The notes under the pieces: generated by a model
What the model saw: only the letters and a program-made list of their open reading frames with translations
Databases searched by the model: none
What the model was told of the DNA's origin: nothing
Position numbers and translations under genes: made by a program
Assembly (NCBI GenBank): GCA_017550405.1
Contig: JAFZPH010000053.1
Location: 44,108-108,107, forward strand
Source of the DNA: Bacteroidales bacterium
GTDB lineage: Bacteria; Bacteroidota; Bacteroidia; Bacteroidales; P3
Length of the DNA stretch: 64,000 nt
Direction: 5' to 3'
Shown here: positions 10,372 to 20,000 of the stretch, piece by piece
How the letters are laid out: each line of letters opens with the position of its first letter
Position numbering within the stretch: the stretch's first letter is position 1

Positions 10372-10457
10372 GAATTATTGCTTGAATGCTTGATTGTGTA
10401 AATGCCTGAGTGAACGAACTCAAACAATCAAGCAATCAGACAATCAATCAATCGGAA
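10372..10457 (+). repeat. Leader repeat upstream of aroA (CAATCAAG/GCTTGAAT type)
   Basis: The 116-base gap before aroA is made of short repeated units: ATTGCTTGAATGCTTGA first, then runs of CAATCAAG/CAATCAGA up to the ribosome-binding region. Positions 10372-10414 match the leader of kamE (minus strand, 49091 down to 49049) at 39 of 43 bases in the same orientation relative to the downstream gene. Confidence 0.75.
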
Positions 10458-11717
10458 ATGAAGACCAACGATATCCATATCGAACTACCTTCTTCCAAAA
10501 GCATCAGCAACCGATGGCTGGTGTTGAACCATGTTGCCGGCTACCCATTCGTTTTGCGTAACCTGTCCACCGCCGACGACACCCAGCTGCTGCAGACGCT
10601 TCTTGGGCAGTTGCGCCGTGGCACCACCACGCATTTCCACTGCCATAACGCTGGTACAGTGGCGCGGTTTCTCCTTGCCCTGCTGGCCGTTACCCCAGGC
10701 CAATGGAGCCTGAGCGGCGACGAGCGGCTGAAACAACGCCCCTTCGGTCCCCTCATCAACTCATTGCGCAGCATGGGCTGCAACATCCGCTGCACTGAAC
10801 AGGAAGGATGCCTCCCTGTGAGTATCGAAGGGTATCTTCCCCAACGCAAAATGGTGGACATCGACCCTTCGGCCAGCAGCCAGTTTGTCTCTGCCATGCT
10901 CCTTATCGGCCCCCTGCTGCCCCAAGGGCTCACCCTCACCCTTACCGACCGTGCCGCCTCGCGCCCCTATATCGACATGACCCTGGCGGTACTGAATCAA
11001 GCCGGCATAGAAACCTCCGTCAGTGCCAACCGCCGGGTGTACCGAGTATCGCCGCTGCCCTCGGGCGGATTGAAAAAGAATCTCGCGGTGAGTATTGAGC
11101 GCGACTGGTCGTCGGCTGCATTCGTCTATGCCGCCTCCGCCCTTGTCCCCGGTATCCGGCTGCGCATGCCCGGACTGTCCATCACCAACTCGTGCCAGGG
11201 CGACAAAGTGGTGGCACAGATTTTCGAACGGCTCGGGGTCACCACCCGCGAGGTCCGTTCCCCCTATCGCTCCAACGTGCGCTCGGTCACGGTGGAGGGA
11301 ACCGGCCAACACGAGAACCTGCTGGAATATAACTTCACCGACTGCCCCGACCTGCTGCCGCCCGTGCTCGTCACCTGTGCCGCCCTGGGTATCCGCGCCA
11401 GGATGCGTGGCATCAAAAACCTCCGACTGAAAGAGTCCGACCGCATCGATGCCCTGCAAAAAGAGCTGAAAGCATTCGGTGCCAACATCACCCTCACCGC
11501 CACCGAACTACGCCTACCCTCGTCGCGCCTGCACAGCGCCACGACGGTCTGCTCCCATTCCGACCACCGCATTGCCATGGCCTTCGGCATCCTGACACTA
11601 TTATTCCCCGACCTCGTTGTCCAAGACCCCGAACAGGTGACGAAATCCTTCCCTGACTTTTGGCAGCAGCTCGACACCATCCGCAAAGCCTCCGCCCAAC
11701 ATCAAGCTATCGATTGA
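10458..11717 (+). CDS. aroA: 3-phosphoshikimate 1-carboxyvinyltransferase (EPSP synthase)
   Basis: 419 residues. The enzyme joins shikimate-3-phosphate and phosphoenolpyruvate in the sixth step of the shikimate pathway to chorismate and aromatic amino acids. Motifs: SKSISNRWLVLNHVA near the N-terminus, DDTQLL, HNAGTVARFLLALLA, GDERLKQRPFGPLI, DPSASSQFVSAMLL (shikimate-3-phosphate site), NLRLKESDRI and SDHRIAMAF near the C-terminus. The ATG at 10458 is preferred over an in-frame GTG at 10410, because the intervening residues are translated leader repeat. The gene stands alone; the next genes are convergent. Confidence 0.95.
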   Translation: MKTNDIHIELPSSKSISNRWLVLNHVAGYPFVLRNLSTADDTQLLQTLLGQLRRGTTTHFHCHNAGTVARFLLALLAVTPGQWSLSGDERLKQRPFGPLINSLRSMGCNIRCTEQEGCLPVSIEGYLPQRKMVDIDPSASSQFVSAMLLIGPLLPQGLTLTLTDRAASRPYIDMTLAVLNQAGIETSVSANRRVYRVSPLPSGGLKKNLAVSIERDWSSAAFVYAASALVPGIRLRMPGLSITNSCQGDKVVAQIFERLGVTTREVRSPYRSNVRSVTVEGTGQHENLLEYNFTDCPDLLPPVLVTCAALGIRARMRGIKNLRLKESDRIDALQKELKAFGANITLTATELRLPSSRLHSATTVCSHSDHRIAMAFGILTLLFPDLVVQDPEQVTKSFPDFWQQLDTIRKASAQHQAID

Positions 11718-11799
11718 ACCTATTGCAGGTCTTTTGGGGGGATAGGGCACAATGAAACGTTTCACTTAAGCAATAAACGTAAAAAGCTGAGTCCCAACA

Positions 11800-12381
11800 C
11801 TAGAGTGGGAATAATGAATACACGATAATGCCGACCACTCCCGAGGCGAGGATGAGCAGGATGGGGCTTGTGCGGCGGAGGGAGAAGAAGAACACGGCGA
11901 CAAAGACGGCGATGCTGAGGATAAACTGAAGCGAGAGCGAAGGCATGCCGAAACTGTCGGCGGTAAGCAACTGGAGTGCGGCGGCGGCAATCAGTCCTAC
12001 GACCACTTTGCGGAGCAGGCTGAAGATGTTGTCGATGTCCTTGTTTCCCTTGTTACGCTGAAGGAATATGACTGCGACGAGCATGAGCACCACGGGCAGC
12101 AGGATGACGGCACCGGACGCCAACAGGGCACCCGCGACGGCCTGCCAGGGTTCGTAACCTGCATTGAGCACGGCAGTGTAGCCAGTGTAGGTGGCGGTGT
12201 TGATGCCCACAGGTCCCGGAGTCATCTGGCTGACAGCGAGGATGTCGGTGAACTCCTGTGGGGTGAGCCAGTGGTGGTTTACGGTCACCTCGCTCTGGAT
12301 AAGGGCTATCATGGCGTACCCTCCACCAAAGGTGAAGAGTCCGATTTTGAGGAATGTCCAAAAGAGTTGAAGGAAGACCAT
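11800..12381 (-). CDS. Chromate transporter, ChrA half (second of a pair)
   Basis: 193 residues with about six hydrophobic segments. The N-terminal motif FLKIGLFTFGGGYAMIALI and the TPGPVGINTATYTGY segment are diagnostic of the CHR family. Bacteroidetes usually encode ChrA as two half-length proteins, and this gene starts two bases after the stop of its partner. Family members export chromate in proteobacteria; the real substrate of the short Bacteroidetes forms is not established. It converges with aroA; a weak hairpin (TCCCA...TGGGA, about 11790-11810) lies between. Confidence 0.85.
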   Translation of the reverse strand: MVFLQLFWTFLKIGLFTFGGGYAMIALIQSEVTVNHHWLTPQEFTDILAVSQMTPGPVGINTATYTGYTAVLNAGYEPWQAVAGALLASGAVILLPVVLMLVAVIFLQRNKGNKDIDNIFSLLRKVVVGLIAAAALQLLTADSFGMPSLSLQFILSIAVFVAVFFFSLRRTSPILLILASGVVGIIVYSLFPL

Positions 12382-12383
12382 AG

Positions 12384-12920
12384 CTACTGTTTTTTCATTC
12401 TACCATACACAAAACCAAGGACGACGGCTGCCAGGATGACGAGGATGGGGCTGACATCGAACAGCCAGATGAGCAAAGCCGCAAGGATGGGTATCCAGCA
12501 GGTGGCCCACGTCACTTTTGCCGACTGCGCCAGCCGGAACACGGGGGCGGCAATCAACGCCACCACTGCAGGGCGCACACCCATGAAGAAACGCTCGACA
12601 TAGGGGTTGTCGCGGAAATGGCGGAAGAGCATGGCGAGGGTGATGATGAACAACACGGGCATGACAATGTTGCCCGCAATGGCTGAGAAGGCCCCTCGCA
12701 GCCCCCTCAGACGGTAGCCAAGCCCTGTGGCCATGTTGACGGCCAGCACGCCCGGCATGGATTGCGAGAGGGCCAACTGGTTGAGGAACTCCTCACGGCT
12801 GAGCCACCCGCGGCGGTCGACTATTTCCTGCTCCATGAGGGGTATCATGGCATAGCCTCCCCCTATGGTGAAAGTGCCTATCTTGAAAAAAGAATAAAAA
12901 AGCTCACAATATTTTACCAT
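12384..12920 (-). CDS. Chromate transporter, ChrA half (first of a pair)
   Basis: 178 residues when started at the ATG at 12920 (an in-frame TTG exists at 12938). It carries FFKIGTFTIGGGYAMIPLME and SQSMPGVLAVNMATGLGYR, the CHR-family signatures, plus several membrane segments. It forms a two-gene unit with the downstream half, presumably giving a heterodimer equivalent to full-length ChrA. The unit is divergent from yajC across 131 bases. Confidence 0.84.
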   Translation of the reverse strand: MVKYCELFYSFFKIGTFTIGGGYAMIPLMEQEIVDRRGWLSREEFLNQLALSQSMPGVLAVNMATGLGYRLRGLRGAFSAIAGNIVMPVLFIITLAMLFRHFRDNPYVERFFMGVRPAVVALIAAPVFRLAQSAKVTWATCWIPILAALLIWLFDVSPILVILAAVVLGFVYGRMKKQ

Positions 12921-13051
12921 CGCCTGCGTTAATGACAAGTTTAAAGGTTTCTATATTCAATGCCTATAACGGCATCGAAAGGAAAAAATTGTACGGTAAT
13001 CAACAATAGGGGCCTTCGCCGACCCCAAAAACAAACAAAGACATACAAAAA

Positions 13052-13339
13052 ATGATACTACTTGACATTTCCAACGGTTGGAAGACGGCCATCATGATTG
13101 TGGCCTTGGTGATTGTGTTCTATTTCTTTATGATTCGTCCCCAGAGCCAGGAGGCTAAAAAGGAGGCGGAATACCGCGACAACTTGAAAGCAGGCGACCG
13201 CATCATGACCTTAGGAGGCATCCATGCCACCATCGTCAGCACCGATGCCACTCATGCCGTGCTGGAGATTGCCAACGGCACCAACATCAAGGTGTCAAAG
13301 ACCAACATCAAACCCATCCCCGAACGTAAACGCAAATAG
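13052..13339 (+). CDS. yajC: Preprotein translocase subunit YajC
   Basis: 95 residues: one N-terminal membrane helix (AIMIVALVIVFYFFMI) followed directly by the family motif RPQSQEAKKEAEYRDNLKAGDRIMTLGGIHATIVS, then a small cytosolic beta domain. YajC associates with SecDF at the Sec translocon and assists protein export. Length and order are typical. It is monocistronic here, closed by the hairpin at 13358-13392. Confidence 0.93.
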   Translation: MILLDISNGWKTAIMIVALVIVFYFFMIRPQSQEAKKEAEYRDNLKAGDRIMTLGGIHATIVSTDATHAVLEIANGTNIKVSKTNIKPIPERKRK

Positions 13340-13357
13340 CTATAGTTAATAAATGAT

Positions 13358-13392
13358 AAAACTTGGAAAACTATTTTAGTTTTCCAAGTTTT
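13358..13392. terminator. Perfect 15-bp hairpin between yajC and the tetR gene
   Basis: AAAACTTGGAAAACT (13358-13372) is perfectly complementary to 13378-13392, with loop ATTTT. A T-rich right arm follows the yajC stop by 18 bases, so it can serve as a terminator. It also touches the promoter at 13398, so it may equally be an operator for the TetR regulator. Confidence 0.6.
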
Positions 13393-13397
13393 CTGTG

Positions 13398-13405
13398 TAT
13401 CTTTG
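13398..13405 (+). promoter_or_regulatory. -7 promoter element (TATCTTTG) of the tetR/RND operon
   Basis: An exact TAnnTTTG match, 63 bases before the tetR ATG. The expected -33 position falls inside the 15-bp palindrome at 13358-13392, where only a TTTT is found. Confidence 0.65.
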
Positions 13406-13468
13406 CAACCCGCAACAAAACGGGATACACATTATAAAATATTAATTATCTATAAGAATGCCAACAAC

Positions 13469-14095
13469 ATGGCGACGGACGAGAGCAGAAAGAGAATAGT
13501 GGAAACTGCAGCGCAGTTGTTCAATAGCCGCGGTATCCGCGGGGTGACGATGGACGACATCGCCGCCTCTCTGCGTATATCGAAACGCACGCTGTACGAG
13601 ACTTTCGCCAATAAAGAGGAACTGCTGGCCGAATGCCTGCAGATGGTTCACGACGAGATTGAGAGACGGCACAATGAGGTCTACATGAAAGTGGAAGAGC
13701 CTCTTCTGGTAGCACTTTACATGGTGAGAATCAATGCCATGTCCAACCACAGCTACCATCATCTGATAGAAGAGTCGGAACGATACTATCCCGAAATCCA
13801 CGACAATTTTTTCAAGATTCACACCTGTGCCTTTCGCGACATGCTGATGAAAGCAATGAACTACGCCAAGGACAACAACTATCTGCGTCCCAACGTGGAC
13901 ATAGAGACCACGGTGGACTTCATCTGCCGCTTTGTGCAGGCGCACCGCATCTCGGAGACAGCCGATAGCGGAGAGTATGCCAATATGATGAGCGAGATAA
14001 GCTTTACATTCCTGCGGGGGCTGATGTCTACCGACACCATCATCCGCTACGAGAAGAAAGAAGGAGACTTCAAAAAGATAATGAATTTAGAATAA
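13469..14095 (+). CDS. TetR/AcrR family transcriptional regulator
   Basis: 208 residues. The N-terminal TetR helix-turn-helix is clear: KRIVETAAQLFNSRGIRGVTMDDIAASLRISKRTLYETFANKEELL (about residues 8-55). The C-terminal ligand/dimer domain is of the TetR_C type common in Bacteroidetes efflux operons. The start at 13469 is chosen because the upstream in-frame residues do not resemble the family. It is the first gene of a five-gene efflux unit with short gaps and probably represses it; a perfect palindrome overlapping its promoter is a plausible operator. Confidence 0.92.
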   Translation: MATDESRKRIVETAAQLFNSRGIRGVTMDDIAASLRISKRTLYETFANKEELLAECLQMVHDEIERRHNEVYMKVEEPLLVALYMVRINAMSNHSYHHLIEESERYYPEIHDNFFKIHTCAFRDMLMKAMNYAKDNNYLRPNVDIETTVDFICRFVQAHRISETADSGEYANMMSEISFTFLRGLMSTDTIIRYEKKEGDFKKIMNLE

Positions 14096-14112
14096 ACAAA
14101 ACAGATACAACA

Positions 14113-15534
14113 ATGACGACTATTAAAAGACTGACTCTATCATTGGTGCTTATGTTAGCCGCGACAGCAGCTTCTGCCCAGCAGCCTTCGGGCAACGGCA
14201 ACATACTCAGGCTTTCGTTGAAAGAGGCACAAGACTATGCCGTGGCGCACAATTACGCCCTGCAGAACGCAGCCCTCGACGTGAAGAAAGCCGAGGCCAC
14301 CCGTTGGCAGACGCTCTCGACCATGCTGCCACAAGTCAAGGCTGGCTTTGACTACCAGAACATGTGCGGTTATGAGATGAACATCGGTGGCCGCACCTCG
14401 ATGTCCTCGATGCTGCCCGACTCCATCACCATCGGAGGCACAACGTTCCCCATCTCTTTCCCCAGCAGCGGGTCCTCAAGCGGAACAACCACCGGCGGCA
14501 TCCCCATGAACCCCAGTGGAACCTTCAGCATCACCGCCTCGATTGCCCTGACAGGTGCCCAGATTGTGGGAACCATCGTGAACAACATCGCCCTCGACAT
14601 GGCGAACATCACCAACCAAAAGACGGAATACACCACCCGCACCAACGTAAAGACCACCTACACCTCCATCCTGATTATGGAGCAGACCATGCAGCTGCTC
14701 GACTCGAGCCTGCAGAACATGCTGCAACTGCTTGCCGCCACCGAGGCCAGCGTCAGAGCCGGTGCCTCGGAGCAAATCAATGCCGATAAAATCAATGTAC
14801 AGGTTGCTTCGATGCGCAACAGCATCCGTGCCAACGAGCGCACACTGAAGGTGCTCTACAACTCCATGCTGTTGATGTTGGGTGCAGATGTCGATGCCCA
14901 GCTCAAGTTGACCACTCCCCTCGAAGAGGTACTCGACATCAACCACGCCGCCCAACTCACCCTTGGCGGCTTCAAGATTGAAGACAACTACGACTACCAG
15001 CTGCTGCAGCAGTCAGAGAAACTCTCGCGCAAACAAGTATCTTTGGCATGGATGGACTTCACCCCCACCATTTCCGCCTACTACCAATACAGCGACAAGA
15101 CCTATTTCGGCAAAGATGCCGGATTCAACATGACCCCTCCGAACATGATAGGTGCCAGCGTGAGCCTGCCCATCTTCCAGAGCGGCACCCGCATGGCCAA
15201 AATCAAGAATGCCAAAATCGGCTTGCAGGAAACCCTCAACAGCAAACAACAAGCCGAAGACGGTCTGAAAGTACAATACAACCAACTGTGCTACGACCTG
15301 GTGTCGGCCATCGAGAATTACACCATACAGCGCAACAATCTTGACGTCACGCAGCGGGTGTTCCACAACGTGAGCGAGAAATACACCTACGGCCACGCCA
15401 GCAACCTTGAGGTCACCAACGCCAGCACCGACATCATCACTGCCCAAAGCAACTACATCCAAGCAGTGTTGAGCATTGTGCAGGCACAAGTGGCACTCGA
15501 GAACCTTCTGGGTCCCTCGGCCGAACAGAGATAA
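14113..15534 (+). CDS. TolC-family outer-membrane efflux channel
   Basis: 473 residues. A cleavable signal peptide is visible (LTLSLVLMLAATAASAQ), followed by two OEP repeats of long helices (LRLSLKEAQDYAVAHNYALQNAALDVKKAE and the later KLSRKQVSLAWMDFTPTISAYYQYSDK half). A Gly/Ser/Thr-rich insertion (about residues 118-140) may be an extracellular loop. The protein forms the trimeric outer-membrane channel of the RND system encoded downstream. It starts 17 bases after tetR and lies 46 bases before the adaptor gene. Confidence 0.92.
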   Translation: MTTIKRLTLSLVLMLAATAASAQQPSGNGNILRLSLKEAQDYAVAHNYALQNAALDVKKAEATRWQTLSTMLPQVKAGFDYQNMCGYEMNIGGRTSMSSMLPDSITIGGTTFPISFPSSGSSSGTTTGGIPMNPSGTFSITASIALTGAQIVGTIVNNIALDMANITNQKTEYTTRTNVKTTYTSILIMEQTMQLLDSSLQNMLQLLAATEASVRAGASEQINADKINVQVASMRNSIRANERTLKVLYNSMLLMLGADVDAQLKLTTPLEEVLDINHAAQLTLGGFKIEDNYDYQLLQQSEKLSRKQVSLAWMDFTPTISAYYQYSDKTYFGKDAGFNMTPPNMIGASVSLPIFQSGTRMAKIKNAKIGLQETLNSKQQAEDGLKVQYNQLCYDLVSAIENYTIQRNNLDVTQRVFHNVSEKYTYGHASNLEVTNASTDIITAQSNYIQAVLSIVQAQVALENLLGPSAEQR

Positions 15535-15580
15535 CGGCACCAATCCAACGAATATACACGAATAAAAAACAACAACATAC

Positions 15581-16621
15581 ATGAACAGAATTGTCAGAAA
15601 CACTACACTGCTGATGGCCATTGCCCTGATTTCAGCATGCGGAGGCAAAAGCGAAAGCCGCCAAGCCACCACCACCAAGAAGGAAGCCGAAAAAGTAAAG
15701 GTGCTCACGCTGCAAAGCGAGCGCATCGCCAAACAGCTGGAGCTCTCCTCCACCCTCGAAGGCTACGAAACCATGAACATCTCACCCAGCATCACCGGCC
15801 ATATCGAGCACATCTATGTCGAGGTCGGCAGCCGTGTGCAGAAAGGCGCGATGCTTGTCCGCATGGACCAGACCCAGCTCAACACCACCCGTATCAACCT
15901 TGCCAGCACCAAGACCGAGCTTGACCGCGTGTCCGCCCTCAAGTCCTCCGGCAGCATCAGCGAGCAGGTATACGACCAGACAAAGGCCGGCTACGACCAG
16001 TTGGTGGAGACAGAGCGTTTCCAGAACGAGAACACCTTTGTCCGTGCCCAGTTCAGCGGTGTCATCAGTGCCAAGAACTACGAGGACGGCGAGATGTACA
16101 CCGGCGCTCCCATCCTCACCCTCACCCAAATCGGCCGACTCAAAGCCATCATCAACATCCCCGAGACCTACTATCCCCTCGTCAAGCAGGGCATGAAAGT
16201 GGACGTCCACAGCGACATCTATCCCGACAAGACCTTCCCTGCCACCATCGAGATTGTCTATCCCACCGTCGACCCCACAAGCCACACTTTCCAGGCCAAG
16301 CTCAACATCCCCAACAGTGGTGAGAAGATCCGTCCCGGCATGTTTGTCCGCACCACCCTTCCTCTGGGTCAGATTGACGCTATCGTGGTACCCTACCAGA
16401 GCGTGCTGAAACTCTCGGGCAGCAACGACCGTTACGTCTTCACCAACCAGAACGGCACCGCCCACCGCGTAGCCGTCACCCTCGGCCAGCGTTTCGACGA
16501 CCGGATTGAAATCATCCCCGTCATCCCCGGCGACCTGAAGGAAGGCGACCAACTCGTCATCACCGGCCAAGCCCGCCTGGTCGACGGAGCCAAACTGGAA
16601 ATTGTGAAAGGTGAAAAGTGA
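15581..16621 (+). CDS. RND efflux adaptor (membrane-fusion protein), lipoprotein
   Basis: 346 residues. The N-terminus is a lipoprotein signal with lipobox LISAC. The order is that of AcrA/MexA adaptors: barrel-sandwich half (SPSITGHIEHIYVEVGSRVQKGAMLVRMD), a short alpha-hairpin (LASTKTELDRVSALKSSGSISEQVYDQ), the second lipoyl half (VRAQFSGVISAKNYEDGEMYTGAPILTL), a beta-barrel, and the C-terminal membrane-proximal domain. It links the pump to TolC. Its last codons (about from 16604) are made of the GTGAAAAG repeat that continues past the stop, so the C-terminal tail is repeat-derived. Confidence 0.92.
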   Translation: MNRIVRNTTLLMAIALISACGGKSESRQATTTKKEAEKVKVLTLQSERIAKQLELSSTLEGYETMNISPSITGHIEHIYVEVGSRVQKGAMLVRMDQTQLNTTRINLASTKTELDRVSALKSSGSISEQVYDQTKAGYDQLVETERFQNENTFVRAQFSGVISAKNYEDGEMYTGAPILTLTQIGRLKAIINIPETYYPLVKQGMKVDVHSDIYPDKTFPATIEIVYPTVDPTSHTFQAKLNIPNSGEKIRPGMFVRTTLPLGQIDAIVVPYQSVLKLSGSNDRYVFTNQNGTAHRVAVTLGQRFDDRIEIIPVIPGDLKEGDQLVITGQARLVDGAKLEIVKGEK

Positions 16622-16634
16622 AAAGTGAAATTAT
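16604..16634 (-). repeat. TTTCA(C)-type repeat, copy left of the four-helix-bundle gene
   Basis: On the plus strand this reads as GTGAAAGG/GTGAAAAG units; on the minus strand as repeated TTTCAC. It overlaps the end of the adaptor gene. It is the inverted counterpart of the TTTCAATTTTCA tract at 17028-17052 and resembles 32503-32536. Confidence 0.65.
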
Positions 16635-16639
16635 CAGAC

Positions 16640-17005
16640 ATGATGACAGGGAATGTGCTTCATGACAAAAGCCTACTTTTTGCAGTACGTATAGTCAACT
16701 TCTATAAACATCTTTCCAACAACAAAAACGAATTTGTGTTAAGCAAGCAAATTCTGCGGAGCGGGACCAGTATAGGAGCGAACATCCGTGAAAGCAAAAA
16801 CGCCGAAAGCGACTCCGACTACGTACACAAACTGTCAATCGCACTGAAAGAAGCCGACGAAACACAATACTGGCTTGAAGTTCTATCACTGTCTAACATT
16901 ATCACGAACAGCGAATTCGATTCGATGAATAATGATGTCAAAGAAATCATCGCACTTCTCACTACAATTATCACCAAGATTAAAAAAAGTAAACAATTAA
17001 CCTGA
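16640..17005 (+). CDS. Four-helix-bundle protein (23S rRNA intervening-sequence/S23 family)
   Basis: 121 residues from the ATG at 16640 (a GTG at 16625 would add five repeat-derived residues). The sequence follows the family closely: LLFAVRIVNFYKHL, then VLSKQILRSGTSIGANIRESKNAESDSDYVHKLSIALKEADETQYWLEVL. Relatives occur in rRNA intervening sequences and as the Avd accessory protein of diversity-generating retroelements, but no reverse transcriptase is present here. The gene splits the adaptor from the RND pump, which are normally adjacent. It is bounded by TTTCA-type repeats in opposite orientation, so insertion is likely. Its lower GC content than its neighbours fits that. Cellular role unknown. 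Confidence 0.88.
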   Translation: MMTGNVLHDKSLLFAVRIVNFYKHLSNNKNEFVLSKQILRSGTSIGANIRESKNAESDSDYVHKLSIALKEADETQYWLEVLSLSNIITNSEFDSMNNDVKEIIALLTTIITKIKKSKQLT

Positions 17006-17027
17006 ACTGCGAAAGTTGAACTCCGCC

Positions 17028-17052
17028 ATTTCAATTTTCAATTTTCAATTAT
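17028..17052 (+). repeat. TTTCAATTTTCA repeat, copy right of the four-helix-bundle gene
   Basis: Three TTTCAAT units directly before the ribosome-binding region of the RND pump gene. Inverted relative to the tract at 16604-16634 and similar to the prfB leader at 32503-32536. Confidence 0.65.
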
Positions 17053-17057
17053 ATAAA

Positions 17058-20000
17058 ATGGCAATTTACAAAACAGCTATCAGCAAGCCCATTACCACAG
17101 GGCTGATATTCGTAGCCGTCATCGTGCTGGGACTTTTCTCCCTCTCGCGTCTGCCCATCGACCAGATGCCCGAGATGGACCCTCCCTACGTCACCGTGAT
17201 GACCACCTACGCCGGTGCCAACGCCAGCGAGATTGAGACCAACATCACCAAACTGGTGGAGAACTCTCTTAACTCCGTCGACGGACTCAAAAACATCACC
17301 TCCACCTCCAAGGACAACATCTCCGTGGTAAGCCTTGAGTTTGAATGGGGTTCCGACATCGACGAGGCACTGAACGACATCCGTTCCTTTGTCGACCTGC
17401 TTTACGACAACCTCCCCGACGGTGTCTCCCGTCCTATGATTCTGAAGCTCAACTCCAGCGCCATGCCCATCATGGTGTACGGTTTCACCGCCAAGGAGAG
17501 CTACTCGGGCCTCGACCGCATCCTGGAGGACAACGTGGTCAACGAGCTCAACCGTGTCGACGGCATCGGCAACATCACCGTCAGCGGTGCCCCCGAACGC
17601 TACATATACATCGACCTCGACCCCAAGCAGCTCGATGCCTACGGCCTCAGCCTCGAACAGGTGGGCACAGCCATCAGCTCCAACAACCTCGACCTTGCCT
17701 CCGGCACCGTCAAGATGGGCAAGGAACAGTACCAGATGCGCGTGAAGGGTGAATATGTCGAGAGCTCGGAAATCGCCGACATCGCCGTAGCCCTCACCCC
17801 CACAGGCAAACAGGTGTTTGTGCGCGACCTTGCCACCGTGCGCGACACCATCAAAGACCTCTCCCTCGACGAGAAAATCAACCGTCAGGACGGTGCACGT
17901 CTCATCATCACCAAACAAACCGGTGCCAACACCGTGGCCATCGCCCGTGCTGTGAAAGCCCAGATGCAGGACATCCAGAAAACACTGCCTCCCGACATTC
18001 AAACCACCCTTATCCGCGATGCTTCCGAAGAGATTGTCAACGCCATCAACGGCCTCACCGAGAGTATCTTCTATGCCCTTCTCTTCGTGGTTCTCGTCGT
18101 GCTTGTCTTCCTTGGCAACTGGCGCAGCACCATCATCATCGCACTCACTATCCCCATCTCGCTGGTCACCTCGTTCATCTACCTTCTCCTTGCCGACAGC
18201 TCGCTGAACATCATCTCTCTGGCCTCGCTCACCGTGGCCATCGGTATGGTGGTGGACGACGCCATTGTGGTGCTGGAGAACATCACCAAGCACATCGAAC
18301 GCGGTGAATCGCCACGCGAGGCAGCCATCTGTGCCACCAACGAGGTGTGGACATCCGTTATCGCCACCACGCTGGTGCTTGTGGCCGTATTCGTACCCCT
18401 CACCATGCTGCCCGGCATGATGGGTATCTTCATGAAAGAACTCGGCTGGATTGTCACCATTGTCGTCTGCGTCTCCACCACGGCAGCCATCACGCTTATC
18501 CCCATGCTCTCCTCCAAAATGCTCAAGGAAAAGCCCTTCTACCTCACCAAGGAAGCTCGCGAGGAAGCCGAAGCCAAAAAAGCCAGCAAGCGCATCACCT
18601 ACGAGAACACTATCGGCAAGGCCTTCAATGCCATCGAGGCGGCCTACGCCAATCTTCTCCGCTGGTGTTTGAAGCACAAACTGGCCACCCTCCTCTTCTT
18701 TGCAGCCATCTTCATCGTCTCCATCATCCCCATCGCCACAGGCACCATAGGCATGGACTTCATGAAAGAGCAGGACAACGGCCGCATCAGCGTTACCGCC
18801 GACCTTCAGCGCGGCACCCGTATTGAAGAGACCCTCAAGACCGCCCGCCGCATGGAGGACGACATCTACCGTATCCTTGGCGACGACGTCATTGTTGTCT
18901 CCACCTCGGCCGGTTCCAACGACGACGCCGGCATGTCCGCCCTCTTCAACAGCACTACCAACAACAAAATCAGCATGACCATCCGCTGTACTAAGAAATA
19001 CGAGCGCAAAAAGACCATCTTCGAGATGCAGGAAGAGCTTCGCAGGTGCTTCGCCGAGTATCCCGAGCTGGTTACCTATCAGGTCAACCAAGGCGGCGGC
19101 ATGGGTGGCGGCAGCAACAACTCCCTCAGTGTCGAAATCTACGGCTACGACTTCGACCAAACCACCGCCTTCACCTCCGAGTTGCGCCAACGCGTGATGG
19201 ACAATGTGCCCGGTGCCCGCGACACCAAGGTCAGCCGCGACGAGGACCGCGCCGAGCTCAAAATCACCTTCGACAAGCAGAAACTCGCCCTCCACGGCCT
19301 CAACGGCTCCACCGTGGCCATGTACGTCCGCAACCGTGTCAACGGCATGGCTGCCGGATTCCTCAAGGAGGACGGCGAGGAATACAACATCGTTGTCCGT
19401 CTGCAGGAGAAATACCGTTCCTCCATTACCGACATCGAGCAGCTCTCCATCCCCACCCCTACGGGCAAAATCATCAAACTCGAAGAGTTGGCCAAAATCG
19501 AGGAATACTGGTGCCCGCCCACCATCGAGCGCAAAAACCGCCAGCGTTACCTCACCCTCACCGTCATGCCCTACAAGACCTCGCTGCGGCAACTGGCCCT
19601 GAACGTGCAGAAAGAGATTGACCAGATGGGCGTCCCCGCCGACATCCATGTGGCACTGGCCGGTAACTACAAAGACCAGCAAGACTCCTCGCGCGACATG
19701 GGTCTCCTCGCCGCTCTCATCCTCATGCTTGTCTACATCGTCATGGCATCGCAGTTCGAGAGCTTCGGCAAGCCAGCCATCATCATCTCTTCCATCCCCT
19801 TTGCCCTCACAGGTGTTATCTTCATACTCCTCCTCACAGGGCAGAACCTCGACATGATCGGTATGCTCGGCCTGGTGCTGCTCATCGGTATTGTGGTCAA
19901 GAACGGTATCGTGCTGGTCGACTACATCAACCTGCTCCGCGAACGCGACATTCCCCTCTACGAGGCCATCGCACTGAGCGGACAGAGCCGTCTGCGTCCC

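Noticed and set aside
16604..17052. Diversity-generating retroelement around the four-helix-bundle (Avd-like) gene
   Set aside because: No reverse transcriptase and no template/variable repeat pair were found near it.
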